This document shows positions 37,478 to 45,670 of a stretch of DNA of 64,000 nt, one piece after another. Position 1 is the stretch's first letter. Each line of letters opens with the position of its first letter. The DNA is from Planctomycetaceae bacterium (GTDB lineage Bacteria > Planctomycetota > Planctomycetia > Pirellulales > Pirellulaceae): the NCBI GenBank assembly GCA_020638995.1, contig JACKHM010000002.1, positions 1,488,001 through 1,552,000 of the forward strand, given 5' to 3'. The notes beneath the pieces are model-generated. The model was not told the origin of the DNA. It made no database searches and was given only the letters and a program-made list of their open reading frames with translations. The position numbers and the translations under genes were made by a program.

Positions 37478-37690
37478 ATGCTCGTGCTAAATCGAAAAGT
37501 ATTGGAGCAGATTGTGATCGGCAAGCATGTTGTCTTGACCGTCTCGCAGATTCGCGGCAATCGCGTGCGGCTTACTATCAGTACACCTAAAGCGGTTCGC
37601 ATCGTACGTCGGAAGCTAACCAGAGTGGACGATTTGTTGCAGTCTCACACCAAGCCGCTATTGTTAACCCCGATCGTTGGCGAACGATAG
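37478..37690 (+). CDS. csrA: Carbon storage regulator CsrA
   Basis: 70 residues: MLVLNRKVLEQIVIGKHVVLTVSQIRGNRVRLTI is the classic CsrA/RsmA beta-strand pattern, with the RNA-binding Arg in VRIVRRKL. CsrA dimers bind GGA motifs in mRNA leaders and repress or stabilise translation. AGGAt lies just upstream of the ATG. Two bases separate it from the next gene's start region, so the two are probably co-transcribed. About 15 residues longer at the C-terminus than the E. coli protein. Confidence 0.9.
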   Translation: MLVLNRKVLEQIVIGKHVVLTVSQIRGNRVRLTISTPKAVRIVRRKLTRVDDLLQSHTKPLLLTPIVGER

Positions 37691-37692
37691 AA

Positions 37693-38336
37693 ATGCTTGA
37701 GGCGTTCCGAAAATACCGTTTCACGTTCCTGATGCTCGCCGTGCTGATTGGCGCGGGTATCTATGGAAACTCGCACCTCGGATTGCTGGATCCCGGCGTT
37801 CATCAGCACGTAGGGCATTCCCCGCAACTACTATTAGAAGGGCATATACATCGACTGTTTACGTCGTTGTTGTTCACCGCCGGAGGCTGGCGGTTTTATA
37901 GTTCGCTCGCGATGTTTGCATTTGCCACAGGGTGGGCGAGGGTTCCTGCGGTACGCGTCGCGCGGTGATAGCATTCGTAGGCGTTCATGTTGCGACACTG
38001 TTGCTGATGGCCATCGCCGTGGCCTTACCGCTATCCATCGTGGAAGCGCACCGGGGAGAATTACTCTTCCATGCCCGCGACGTTGGTCCGTCAGCAGGTT
38101 ACTACGGATGCTTAGGACTTGTCGTCGCGGGACTCTCATCGCGAACACGTAACGTCCTTATTCCCGCAATCACATTGATATTGCTACTGCGGCTGACTTG
38201 GTCGACGATGCATTTGCCCGAAGAAGGCCGCATGATGTCGGCCGACTTGGCGCATCTAATTGCATTCCCGCTCGGACTCCTTTCACGTCGGATACGGAGC
38301 GAGGCAGGAACTGTCCAATTCGAGTCGAACGCATAG
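37693..38336 (+). pseudogene. Rhomboid-like membrane protein, frameshifted
   Basis: Two overlapping frames read as one multi-helix membrane protein. The first (MLEAFRKYRFTFLMLAVLIGAGIYG ... HIHRLFTSLLFTAGGWRFYSSLAMFAFATG) switches near 37932 to the second (GEGSCGTRRAVIAFVGVHVATLLLMAIAVA ... DVGPSAGYYGCLGLVVAGL). The phrase GPSAGYYGCLG resembles the GxSxG catalytic-serine loop of rhomboid proteases, and HIHRLFTSLLFT matches the HxxRLxTSxF loop of the fold. The shift lies in GGGTGGGCGAGGG; one base there would repair it. A damaged gene or a sequence error. Confidence 0.6.
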
Positions 38337-38344
38337 GAAGCACC

Positions 38345-39055
38345 ATGTCGAAGCACTATACGACGAAACATGCCTGCCAAGTATGTCACAAGGACTTTCC
38401 AGCCGTTGACTTGATGCCGGCGACGATGGTCCGTGGGGCGGTCGTTGAGCGAATTCGACCGGACTGCCCAGAGTGGTCCGCCGACGGATTCATCTGCGTT
38501 AACGACTTAAACCACTATCGCACGTTGTACGTCGAGCATGTGCTGACTGAACAACGCGGCGAATTGAGCAATCTCGAAACAGAAGTCGTCCGCAGCTTGA
38601 AAGAGCATGAACTCCTCACGGAGAATGTCGAGGATCAGTTCGAATCGGACATGTCGTTCGGCGGTCGCTTGGCAGACAAAGTAGCGTCGTTCGGCGGCAG
38701 TTGGACATTTCTCAGTTGCTTTATGGCATTCTTAGCGGTGTGGATCATCATTAATTCCGTCGCCATCCTGCTACGTCCCTTCGATCCCTACCCATTCATC
38801 TTTCTCAACCTGATGCTTTCCTGCCTGGCGGCGATCCAAGCGCCGGTGATCATGATGAGTCAGAATCGGCAAGAATCAAAAGACCGTGTCCGCGCCGAAC
38901 ACGACTATCGTATCAATCTGAAAGCCGAACTCGAAATCCGCCACCTGCACGCCAAGCTCGATCTGTTACTTACGCACCAATGGCAAAAACTGTTGGAGAT
39001 CCAGGAAATTCAGATGGAGTTGATGCAAGAGTCCCACAACGGAAACAAGCCGTAA
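38345..39055 (+). CDS. DUF1003 membrane protein
   Basis: 236 residues starting MSKHYTTKHACQVCHKDF at 38345 with AGGAA upstream. The N-terminal part has a CxxC pair (ACQVCHKDF). The DUF1003 core is ADKVASFGGSWTFLSCFMAFLAVWIIIN, then PFDPYPFIFLNLMLSCLAAIQAPVIMMSQNRQ, with two membrane helices, followed by the cytoplasmic helical tail (EHDYRINLKAELEIRHLHAKLD). DUF1003 proteins are of unknown function and often lie near metal or acid-stress genes; here the neighbour downstream is a CNNM/CorC family gene, which fits. Confidence 0.92.
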   Translation: MSKHYTTKHACQVCHKDFPAVDLMPATMVRGAVVERIRPDCPEWSADGFICVNDLNHYRTLYVEHVLTEQRGELSNLETEVVRSLKEHELLTENVEDQFESDMSFGGRLADKVASFGGSWTFLSCFMAFLAVWIIINSVAILLRPFDPYPFIFLNLMLSCLAAIQAPVIMMSQNRQESKDRVRAEHDYRINLKAELEIRHLHAKLDLLLTHQWQKLLEIQEIQMELMQESHNGNKP

Positions 39056-39104
39056 CCCCGAGCGAAAGTGATGAACGTAGACTATACGCTCTTTGCTGCA
39101 ATTG

Positions 39105-40442
39105 ATGATTGTCTTGTTGCTTGTCATGGGCAACGCGTTTTTTGTAAGTTCAGAGAATTCGCTAACCTCTGCGCGACGCAGTCGTATTAAACACTTGGCA
39201 GAAACGGGGCACGCGGCGGCGCAGATCGCCCAGCAATTGCAAGCAAAACCCAAGCGATTCTGCTCGGTACCGCAGATCGGAATTACGTTGGTGTCGCTGG
39301 GATTGGGACTCATAGGTGTTGTGACCGCGAACAGGGCATTGGAGCCGGCCTTCGAGTTCGTGACCACGCACCTCGGCAGCGTGATTTCGCCCGCCAGCGC
39401 CCGTCACGTTGGTCAAGTCGCGGCTCATGTCGTGGCATTCGTCGTTGTATCCTACGTTCATGTTGTAGGCGGGGAACTCGCGCCAAAGATGCTGGCCCTT
39501 CACAAACCGGTTGAAATCAGCTTGCTGGTGGCTGGGCCAATCAGTTTCGTGTACCGTGCGATGGCCTGGGCGATTTGGCTGCTGAACGCCTCGGCCAGCC
39601 GCCAGTTATGGATTTGTGGCCAGCGACGGTTTGCCGGTCCTGCTGGCGGTCACTTTTCCATCTCGGAAGAAGAACTTCGGACGATCCTGGCCGCCAGTGA
39701 ACAGGAAGGCGTGCTGCAACAGGACGAAACGAAAATGATTCGCGGCGTATTCGACTTGGACGTACAAACGACACGTGACTTGATGGTTCCCCGCACCCAG
39801 ATCGTGGCGTTGCCACAAACAGCGAATTTACGCGAACCACTGGCAGTCTTTCGCAAGTCGAAGCATTCGCGCTTTCCCGTCTATCAAGGGACAATCGATA
39901 CGATCACAGGCACACTGTTCACTAAAGAACTGCTGGAGAGCATCGATCCGAATGGCGATAGTGCAGCCTTGGAACGCTCGATCGCCGAGATCATGCGGCC
40001 ACCGTATATGGTGCCCGACACGAAGTCGATTAGCTTACTGCTCGCGGATTTCAAAGCGAATCGGCAGCAGATGGCGATCGTGGTCGACGAGTTTGGCGGC
40101 ACCGCCGGCATCGTAACGCTGGAAGACGTTCTGGAGGAGATCGTCGGCGAGTACGACGATGAAACCTCACCACCTACGAAGATCATTCGACGTCAAACAC
40201 ATGACGGTTGCTTTTTCGTCCATCCCAGTGCGCGGTTGGAAGATTTGGAACGGCGAATCGGCTACGATTTCGGATCGTCGACTTGCATCACCTTAACCGG
40301 CCTGATTTATCACCGATTAGGGCGTGTGGCGCAACCCGGTGACCGCATCGACTTGCCAGGATTGCAGATTGTCATCGAAGCGAAAGATGGCCATCGGTTG
40401 ATGGAAGTGTGTCTCAAAAGACAAGTGTCATCAAACAATTGA
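39105..40442 (+). CDS. CNNM/CorC-family transporter-associated protein (HlyC/CorC)
   Basis: 445 residues from the ATG at 39105 (a TTG at 39093 is possible). A CNNM membrane domain (residues ~1-190, AFFVSSENSLTSARRSRIKHL, ITLVSLGLGLIG), two CBS domains (VFDLDVQTTRDLMVPRTQIVAL onward; AIVVDEFGGTAGIVTLEDVLEEIVGEYDDE) and a C-terminal CorC/HlyC domain (GRVAQPGDRIDLPGLQIVI). Members act in Mg2+/Co2+ efflux or membrane ion homeostasis. In the next frame an ATG at 39071 reads MNVDYTLFAA, which looks like the native N-terminus, so a one-base frameshift near 39100 is likely. The 3' end is followed within ~50 bases by the broken integron integrase on the opposite strand. Confidence 0.88.
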   Translation: MIVLLLVMGNAFFVSSENSLTSARRSRIKHLAETGHAAAQIAQQLQAKPKRFCSVPQIGITLVSLGLGLIGVVTANRALEPAFEFVTTHLGSVISPASARHVGQVAAHVVAFVVVSYVHVVGGELAPKMLALHKPVEISLLVAGPISFVYRAMAWAIWLLNASASRQLWICGQRRFAGPAGGHFSISEEELRTILAASEQEGVLQQDETKMIRGVFDLDVQTTRDLMVPRTQIVALPQTANLREPLAVFRKSKHSRFPVYQGTIDTITGTLFTKELLESIDPNGDSAALERSIAEIMRPPYMVPDTKSISLLLADFKANRQQMAIVVDEFGGTAGIVTLEDVLEEIVGEYDDETSPPTKIIRRQTHDGCFFVHPSARLEDLERRIGYDFGSSTCITLTGLIYHRLGRVAQPGDRIDLPGLQIVIEAKDGHRLMEVCLKRQVSSNN

Positions 40443-40891
40443 GGCGGACTTCCGAACAGTAAACTGGACCGGCCCCAATAGTGTTCCCCTCGCCGCATCT
40501 GTTGCACGATGGGCGGCTCTCGTGGATCTATTTGACCGATGCGCGCCACTTCTCGCTGCGAAATGCCGCTTGGCTGGTCCTTGTCCCGTTCCCGATCTGC
40601 CAACCGGCTTAATGTTTTACGGATGTCGTGGAACGCTGGTTGTTGTGTTTTCAATACGAGATCGCGGTAGCACTCGACCGCGCGAGCTGCTTGTAATCGC
40701 TGCCAGGCCGGAGTTCCATGATCTCGCAACGTCTGTAGAAATCGAATGACATTTGCCTCGGTTACGACAAGTTTCCCTTGGGAGGTCTCGAACATCGAGG
40801 CATACCGGCGTATCCAGCGAGGAAACCACGTCTTGTCATTCTTCCCAACTTGCGCTTCATGCAACAACAAGCAGAACTTCTTCACGTTCAT
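40310..40891 (-). pseudogene. intI: Integron integrase IntI, N-terminal fragment
   Basis: From the ATG at 40891 (GGGAGGG six bases upstream) about 134 codons are integrase-like: WFPRWIRRYASMFE, LVVTEANVIRFLQTLRDHGTPAWQRLQAARAVECYRDLVL, IRKTLSRLADRERD, EPPIVQQMRR. This is the long N-terminal domain typical of planctomycete integron integrases, just before the SAM-like core-binding domain. At about 40490 the homology stops abruptly, and the frame continues only as the antisense of the CorC gene to 40310. The whole catalytic domain, including the R-H-R-Y residues, is gone. Divergent from the cassette array, as intI should be; a deletion joined it to the 3' end of the CorC gene. Confidence 0.8.
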
Positions 40892-40929
40892 GGGGAGCCC
40901 TCCCAAGTGAAAACAGATCTCTTGGCCAG

Positions 40930-40957
40930 AAGATACTCAACACTGAACGTCTGTCAA
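40930..40957 (-). promoter_or_regulatory. Candidate promoter of intI
   Basis: On the minus strand TTGACA (40957-40952) and TATCTT (40935-40930) are separated by 16 bases, 38 bases upstream of the intI start codon. This is close to a sigma-70 consensus. Confidence 0.5.
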
Positions 40958-41011
40958 CTGTCTTTAATGCAAAATGCTTGCAGTACCCCTAAGTTGGCGG
41001 TAGAATCCCGA

Positions 41012-41140
41012 CGCATACCCTGGGGTAAAGGCTTTTATCCCAGCCTGAGATAAAGGGAGTAAAACCCGGCAAACCACCGGGATAAAACCCGAGATATTGG
41101 CTTTATCCCCGGTAACCACCGGGTGAATTAATAAAGTTCG
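41012..41140 (+). other. attI site and integrase-binding repeats
   Basis: The first cassette starts at GTTCGCGGG (41136), so attI lies directly upstream. This stretch contains the related units AACCACCGGGATAAA-type (near 41071-41090) and AACCACCGGGTGAATTA (near 41114-41130), plus GGGATAAA/TTTATCCC inverted elements at ~41023-41110. By analogy with the DR1 and DR2 sites of attI1, these may be accessory integrase-binding repeats; a cassette promoter could also lie here. Confidence 0.6.
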
Positions 41141-41210
41141 CGGGACGAGTTGCTCCTGGCGATTTGCGACCTCAAGTTCCTCTCACGATAAATCCGGATG
41201 GACCATTCAA

Positions 41211-41552
41211 TTGGACGCCGTTTTCGAGATTGTTGCTCTGATCTTCCAGTTCATCATTTGGCTGGTCATTCAGGCATTTTTCGGGTTGTGCCAGGCCGCC
41301 GTTGGAATCCTCTATCCGGCAAGGAATCCAAAACTCGTGCTTTATCAACGGTGTTCGGCCATAACCGCTGCGATGTCTCTTGGCTTATTGATGGTCGGAT
41401 TGATACTCGTCAATTTCGCGGCCCAATCGTCTGGTTACATTGTCATCGGCATTGCTGTTGTTCTCATGATTGTCGCTGGTGTTGCTGGGAACATGGTTGA
41501 ACAAGAATCCAAACGCACTGCTAAAGAAACGTCGTCAAATGTCAAGAAATGA
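41211..41552 (+). CDS. Cassette 1: small multi-pass membrane protein
   Basis: 113 residues from a TTG at 41211; no ATG lies upstream in frame. Four hydrophobic stretches (VALIFQFIIWLVIQAFFGL, CSAITAAMSLGLLMVGLILVNF, GYIVIGIAVVLMIVAGVAGNM) and a charged tail. No family recognised. It is the cassette closest to attI and so would be the best expressed from any attI-proximal promoter. About 150 bases without gene separate its stop from attC 1. Confidence 0.6.
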   Translation: MDAVFEIVALIFQFIIWLVIQAFFGLCQAAVGILYPARNPKLVLYQRCSAITAAMSLGLLMVGLILVNFAAQSSGYIVIGIAVVLMIVAGVAGNMVEQESKRTAKETSSNVKK

Positions 41553-41700
41553 AATCCAACTCGACGCCGTTTGGAAAAATCCGTAGAGATTGAATCGCCG
41601 GGTCACCGTCCAACGCAGCGGTAGAAATGATTGCTGATTCGTCGCGTCTGTGATATCGTGCGGATCGTCTCGGATGGTGCATCGATCTCCGCTTCAACGC

Positions 41701-41792
41701 CCGCGAACAAAACGTTGAACGTGAGTGCTCGGCGCACGCTGGTTTGAACATCCAAATCAAATCCTCGCACCACGTTAACTTGGTCGTTCGCT
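41701..41792 (+). repeat. attC site of cassette 1
   Basis: R'' CCCGCGAAC (41700-41708) is the exact reverse complement of the cassette start GTTCGCGGG at 41136. Stem: GTTGAACGTGAGTGCTCGG pairs with CTCGCACCACGTTAAC. R' GTTCGCT at 41786. Confidence 0.85.
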
Positions 41793-42235
41793 CGGGTAGA
41801 TGCTCCTGCCGATTGGTGCGCTGACGAAGATGCACGATGGCTGTTGGAAGATCATTCGTGCGACAAGATCGTTCCCTTCGATTGTGGCTTGTCGTCGATG
41901 ATGGTTGCTCGGACGGAATGTTGGTGTTGGCAACATCGCTCTTTCGATGAGATCGGTGTCTTCGGCCACGGCACTGGTCGAGATGGGTGCGCGGACGAAG
42001 GTGTTGTCGAAAAGTGATTGCTTCGGCAACATGAAACTCTTCGGTCGCGTCTCGCGTCGGAAAGGTTGCTCGGACGATTTGTTGCTCGGTCACGGATGCT
42101 GTATGATCGTTGCGTCGACCGCGTTCGGTTGGCGAGCCGTGCCGAAATCCCGGGCGAACAATTGCATGCACGGAAGCCGTCGGCGCTGTTCTCCTTGAAT
42201 AGAAAACCAACCACTCCGGCTCCGTGATGCTGGAC
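41786..42235 (+). other. Cassette 2: 450 bp without clear gene
   Basis: Between attC 1 and attC 2 there is no plus-strand gene with a ribosome-binding site. A minus-strand frame of 85 codons (41775-42032, MLPKQSLFDNTFVRAPIS) has protein-like composition but runs into attC 1 and has no identifiable start signal. The plus strand is rich in G and T. It may be a non-coding or RNA-encoding cassette, or a decayed one. Confidence 0.5.
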
Positions 42236-42242
42236 GTTCGTC
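42153..42242 (+). repeat. attC site of cassette 2
   Basis: R'' CCCGGGCGAAC matches the complement of the cassette 2 start GTTCGCTCGGG at 10 of 11 positions. Stem GCATGCACGGAAGCCG with CGGCTCCGTGATGC. R' GTTCGTC at 42236. Confidence 0.8.
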
Positions 42243-42265
42243 AGACTAACGCTAATAGGAATTTC

Positions 42266-43066
42266 ATGGCAACCAAAGTCTTCATCAGCTGGTCTGGGGA
42301 ACTAAGCCGACAATTGGCTGAAGCTGTCCGTGAATGGCTGCCCGGCGCTCTTCAATTTGTAAAGCCCTACTTTACACCGGAGGACATCGAAAAAGGTGCG
42401 CGCTGGGGCTCTGACATCGTCAAAGAGCTGGAATCGTCGGACATCGGCATCGTTTGCCTCACACATACAAATACCGACAGCCCTTGGATTCTCTTCGAGG
42501 CTGGTGCGTTGTCGAAGAGTCTCGAGAAATCGCGAGTTTGCGGCGTCCTTTTTGGACTAGACACGACCGACCTTAAGGGGCCACTTACGATTTTCCAACA
42601 CACGCGTTTTCAACGCGCAGACTTCAAAAAACTTGTAAAAACAATCAATGCTGCTGGCGGCGAAGCCAAGCTGGAAGACAACGTATTTGACAGCGTTTTT
42701 GACATGTGGTGGCCGAGGCTTGAAGAAAAAGTGACTAACATCCTGAACTCGAGTAATCCCGATGGAGAAGCATCGAATCGGTCAGAGCGAGACATCCTTG
42801 AAGAGATTCTTGAACTCTCGCGCCTAAATACACGAAACAGGAAGTCGGAAAGGGAAATTCCACCTGAAATCATCATGGAATTGGTTGAAGGCATTGAAAT
42901 GATGATGATGAAGGGTGGAATGCGAAGTACTCGCGCGATTCATTTCATTGAACGCCCGTTAATGATGCTGGCTGATTTCAGCGGCCATCCTGAGATTCAC
43001 GAACTGATTTTTAGGATGCGAAGTCGTTTCGAAATGGAACGCAAACCGACGAAGGAAGACACGTAG
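42266..43066 (+). CDS. Cassette 3: TIR-domain protein, candidate anti-phage NADase
   Basis: 266 residues from the ATG at 42266 (AGGA five bases upstream; an earlier ATG at 42224 lies in attC 2 and is less likely). TIR fold: beta-A KVFISWSG, the BB-loop area FTPEDIEKGARWGSDIVKELE, and the catalytic-Glu segment DSPWILFEAGALSKSL (E at about residue 78), followed by VLFGLD. The C-terminal ~110 residues are helical and of unknown type. Bacterial TIR proteins with this Glu hydrolyse NAD+ or make signalling cADPR and are common effectors in anti-phage defence. A single-gene TIR as an integron cassette fits reports that cassettes carry defence genes. No sensor gene sits next to it; the C-terminal region may do the sensing. 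Confidence 0.85.
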   Translation: MATKVFISWSGELSRQLAEAVREWLPGALQFVKPYFTPEDIEKGARWGSDIVKELESSDIGIVCLTHTNTDSPWILFEAGALSKSLEKSRVCGVLFGLDTTDLKGPLTIFQHTRFQRADFKKLVKTINAAGGEAKLEDNVFDSVFDMWWPRLEEKVTNILNSSNPDGEASNRSERDILEEILELSRLNTRNRKSEREIPPEIIMELVEGIEMMMMKGGMRSTRAIHFIERPLMMLADFSGHPEIHELIFRMRSRFEMERKPTKEDT

Positions 43067-43071
43067 ACGCT

Positions 43072-43162
43072 GACGAACCATCGCATGCACGGGAGTGGCG
43101 GTGGCCAGCGGATTTTGAAATCAACATCGATTCCCGCCACCCCGTGATGCGGGTCGTTGAAC
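43072..43162 (+). repeat. attC site of cassette 3 (TIR cassette)
   Basis: R'' CTGACGAAC (43070-43078) is the exact complement of the cassette start GTTCGTCAG. Stem GCATGCACGGGAGTGGCGG with CCGCCACCCCGTGATGC. R' GTTGAAC at 43156. Confidence 0.88.
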
Positions 43163-43209
43163 TGGCCGCTACGCGGGTAGAGCTTTCGAGCGGAAAGTGA
43201 GTATGGCAG

Positions 43210-44394
43210 ATGCTCACCATTCAACAGTTGTTGCAGGAACACTTCGCATCGTTTCGGCGGCGTCATCGACTTTCGCGGGATATGACGTGGGCGGCGGTTT
43301 GTCTGCGGGATTGTCGCACTGCGGCGATGGGCAGTCATCGCATTTACTGTCCCCACGGGCATCAATCGCGACTCGGTTACAACTCGTGCCGTCATCGGTG
43401 TTGCCCCCAATGTTCGAAGGTGCCGCGTGAGTTGTGGCTGGACGGCTGGCGAAGCCGGTTGTTGAATTGTCCGCACTTCCATGTGGTGTTTACGACGCCG
43501 CACGAACTGTTGCCGTTGTGGCGTTACAACCGCCGCCAATTCGCGGACGCGTTGTTCGCCGCCGCCAGTGGTGCGTTGATGACGTTGTTGGGCGACGAGA
43601 AATATCTGGGCGCTCGCCCCGGTTTGTTAGCGGCGTTGCACACGTGGAGCCAATCGTTGGCGGCGCATGTGCATTTACATGTGTTGGTGACGGCAGGCGG
43701 TTACGCTCAGAACGGCGGCAAGTCGCATTGGCGGCAGGCGAAGAAGTCTTGTCTGCTGCCGCGTAAGGTGCTGATGATCGTGTTTCGCGGCAGGCTGCGT
43801 GCCGAGTTACTCGCGGCGTTCCAGCGTGGCGAGCTGACGGTTCCTCCGGACACCAGCGAGGCGCGGTTGCGTGGTTTGCTGAATCGCCTGGGACGTACGA
43901 CTTGGAACGTGAAGATCCTGGAGCGTTACGAGCACGGCGTGGGAGTGGCGACGTATCTGGCTCGGTACTTGAAGGGCGGGCCGATCTCGAATCGACGGTT
44001 GCTGAAGTTCGAGCGAGAAGGCGTCTGCTTCCGTTGTCGTGCGCGACGCGAAGTGGAAGCGGCCACGAGCACGACTCGTTTGATGACGGCTGACTTCTTG
44101 TGGCGTCTGCTGCAACACGTACCTCCGCGTGGTTTGCGGGTGGTGCGTGGGTATGGATTGTATGCGGGAGGCCAGCGTGCGTTGCTGAACGCAGCTCGGC
44201 AACTGTTGGGTCAAGTCGCGTTGCCTGCGGAACCGCCGGAGCCACCGACCTGGCAGATGATCTGTGAGCGCGAAGGCGGGCGCGGCTGGGGGCGTTGTCA
44301 GACGTGTGGTGCGACGCTGCTGGTATTTCATTTTCCATCGAGCGGGCGTCCGCCTCCCGTTGCTTCTTCGACGAACAAGCAGCCGCCATGTTGA
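43210..44394 (+). CDS. Cassette 4: IS91-family HUH transposase
   Basis: 394 residues starting MLTIQQLLQEHFASFRRRH. An N-terminal zinc-binding region (YCPHGHQSRLGYNSCRHRCCPQC), the HUH nuclease motif HVHLHVLVTAGG and the tyrosine motif YLARYLKGGPI are the hallmarks of IS91/Transposase_32 proteins, which move by rolling-circle replication. A second CxxC (CQTCGATL) is near the C-terminus. It fills cassette 4, whose only other content is the attC. The base composition is more GC-rich than in its neighbours, in line with separate origin. Confidence 0.88.
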   Translation: MLTIQQLLQEHFASFRRRHRLSRDMTWAAVCLRDCRTAAMGSHRIYCPHGHQSRLGYNSCRHRCCPQCSKVPRELWLDGWRSRLLNCPHFHVVFTTPHELLPLWRYNRRQFADALFAAASGALMTLLGDEKYLGARPGLLAALHTWSQSLAAHVHLHVLVTAGGYAQNGGKSHWRQAKKSCLLPRKVLMIVFRGRLRAELLAAFQRGELTVPPDTSEARLRGLLNRLGRTTWNVKILERYEHGVGVATYLARYLKGGPISNRRLLKFEREGVCFRCRARREVEAATSTTRLMTADFLWRLLQHVPPRGLRVVRGYGLYAGGQRALLNAARQLLGQVALPAEPPEPPTWQMICEREGGRGWGRCQTCGATLLVFHFPSSGRPPPVASSTNKQPPC

Positions 44395-44550
44395 CCAGAC
44401 AAAATCAAAAACACCTCCCGCCCGACGGCGCTATCGGTCTGCGCACACTTGCGTCACGCCCTCGTCACCAGCCTTTGCGGCCGGCCAAACGCCAACCCTC
44501 GCCAACGCTATCCCCTTAGCTGCCCACTCCAGACGCATGGTCCGCGACCC

Positions 44551-44638
44551 GTTCAACTAATCGTTGGAGCGGATTTGCGGGCCACATCAAAACCATGTAA
44601 CATCAAACGCCGCAAACCGCTCAACTTAATCGTTCGCC
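44551..44638 (+). repeat. attC site of cassette 4
   Basis: R'' GTTCAAC is the complement of the cassette start GTTGAAC and fits the RYYYAAC consensus. Stem GAGCGGATTTGCGG with CCGCAAACCGCTC. R' GTTCGCC at 44632. The tetramer GTTC at 44551 is also the preferred target of IS91 elements. Confidence 0.85.
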
Positions 44639-44671
44639 GCCTCAATAAGGTGCATTCACGAATTCGACGCG

Positions 44672-45175
44672 ATGTCACAACCCTTAAGAATGCATGGCTG
44701 TCTTGCAATCATCGTAGTCGTGTTCATTGCTCTATTCTGTTTGAAATTGCTCTCATTTGCTGTGCTAACCGGCCTTGCCACATCGGTCGCGTTCACCGCT
44801 GATGAACCCGGCATTGCGTCGATTCCATTCGCGGCAACGATCGTGCTGCTGATGGGTGTTGCCTTCTTTATCTTTCTCGGCGCATCTGCCGTTTATGCCG
44901 TTCGGCATTCTGAAGATGAAGTGATATCGACAAACGATGAATCGGAACCGACGGCCGCTGCGCGTGTCATCGTCGCTGTCTTCGGCGCATGCGTTGGTGC
45001 GATTATCGGGGCTATAATTGGCATCCTCGTGGCATTTGGTGACGGTGGCTGGACGTCAGGCCTTTTGGTGTTTGGCATTTCGATCTTGGCCTGCGCTGGA
45101 ATTGGCTACGTCTCGCCAAACTTTGGCGGTGAATTCTTGTCAGCGATCTTTCAGTGGATTGAAGGGATGTTTTGA
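44672..45175 (+). CDS. Cassette 5: multi-pass membrane protein
   Basis: 167 residues, four to five hydrophobic helices (GCLAIIVVVFIALFCLKLLSF, FAATIVLLMGVAFFIFLGAS, VIVAVFGACVGAIIGAIIGILVAF, SGLLVFGISILACAGIGYV), with a glycine-rich penultimate pair. An acidic loop (RHSEDEVISTNDESE) joins helices 2 and 3. No family recognised. The ATG at 44672 lies 40 bases after the cassette start, typical of cassettes. Confidence 0.7.
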   Translation: MSQPLRMHGCLAIIVVVFIALFCLKLLSFAVLTGLATSVAFTADEPGIASIPFAATIVLLMGVAFFIFLGASAVYAVRHSEDEVISTNDESEPTAAARVIVAVFGACVGAIIGAIIGILVAFGDGGWTSGLLVFGISILACAGIGYVSPNFGGEFLSAIFQWIEGMF

Positions 45176-45275
45176 ATGCGAAGACCTTGGTACGAATTTG
45201 ATTGCTGACGTTGGCACGATTTGCTACTGTATCGTCCATGTGTTCCATCACGCCGTCCGTGTGCGCAACAACGGC

Positions 45276-45365
<90 letters not shown>

Positions 45366-45391
45366 CACTGAACTCAGTGAGGGAGGATTCA

Positions 45392-45670
45392 ATGCGACGC
45401 GTCACTGGCTGGGTACTCGCTATCCTCTCTGGCTTAATCATCCTCTACAACGTTACTCAGACTCGGTACAACCGTCAGCAAATCGAAGACCATCCATGGA
45501 TCACTTTTTTCTCCGGCGGTGAGAACCTCGAACGCGCATACACCTTTACACCGCCATTCACCGGCTTTGAAATCGCGGTCATCGCGATACTGATCATCGG
45601 TGCCATAATGATCTTTCTCCCAACACCTCAGCAACCGTCAGCAGTGGACAAACCGCAAGATGAACATTGA
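45392..45670 (+). CDS. Cassette 6, gene a: small two-helix membrane protein
   Basis: 92 residues starting MRRVTGWVLAILSGLIILYN at 45392, with GGAGG five bases upstream. Two helices (VLAILSGLIILYNVTQ and FEIAVIAILIIGAIMIFLP) flank a short periplasmic loop with an N-E-R-A-Y-T stretch. No family recognised. Its last codons overlap the start of gene b by 11 bases, so the two are translationally coupled and form a two-gene cassette. Confidence 0.7.
   Translation: MRRVTGWVLAILSGLIILYNVTQTRYNRQQIEDHPWITFFSGGENLERAYTFTPPFTGFEIAVIAILIIGAIMIFLPTPQQPSAVDKPQDEH

Noticed and set aside
40442..40490. C-terminal ~60 residues of the intI frame as part of the integrase
   Set aside because: They are the antisense of the end of the CorC-family gene.
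41542..42210. 222-codon minus-strand open frame across attC 1 and cassette 2
   Set aside because: It crosses a recombination boundary, has arginine/histidine/serine-rich shadow composition and no ribosome-binding site.
42224..42265. ATG at 42224 as start of the TIR gene
   Set aside because: It lies inside attC 2; the ATG at 42266 has AGGA at proper spacing and begins at the TIR beta-A strand.
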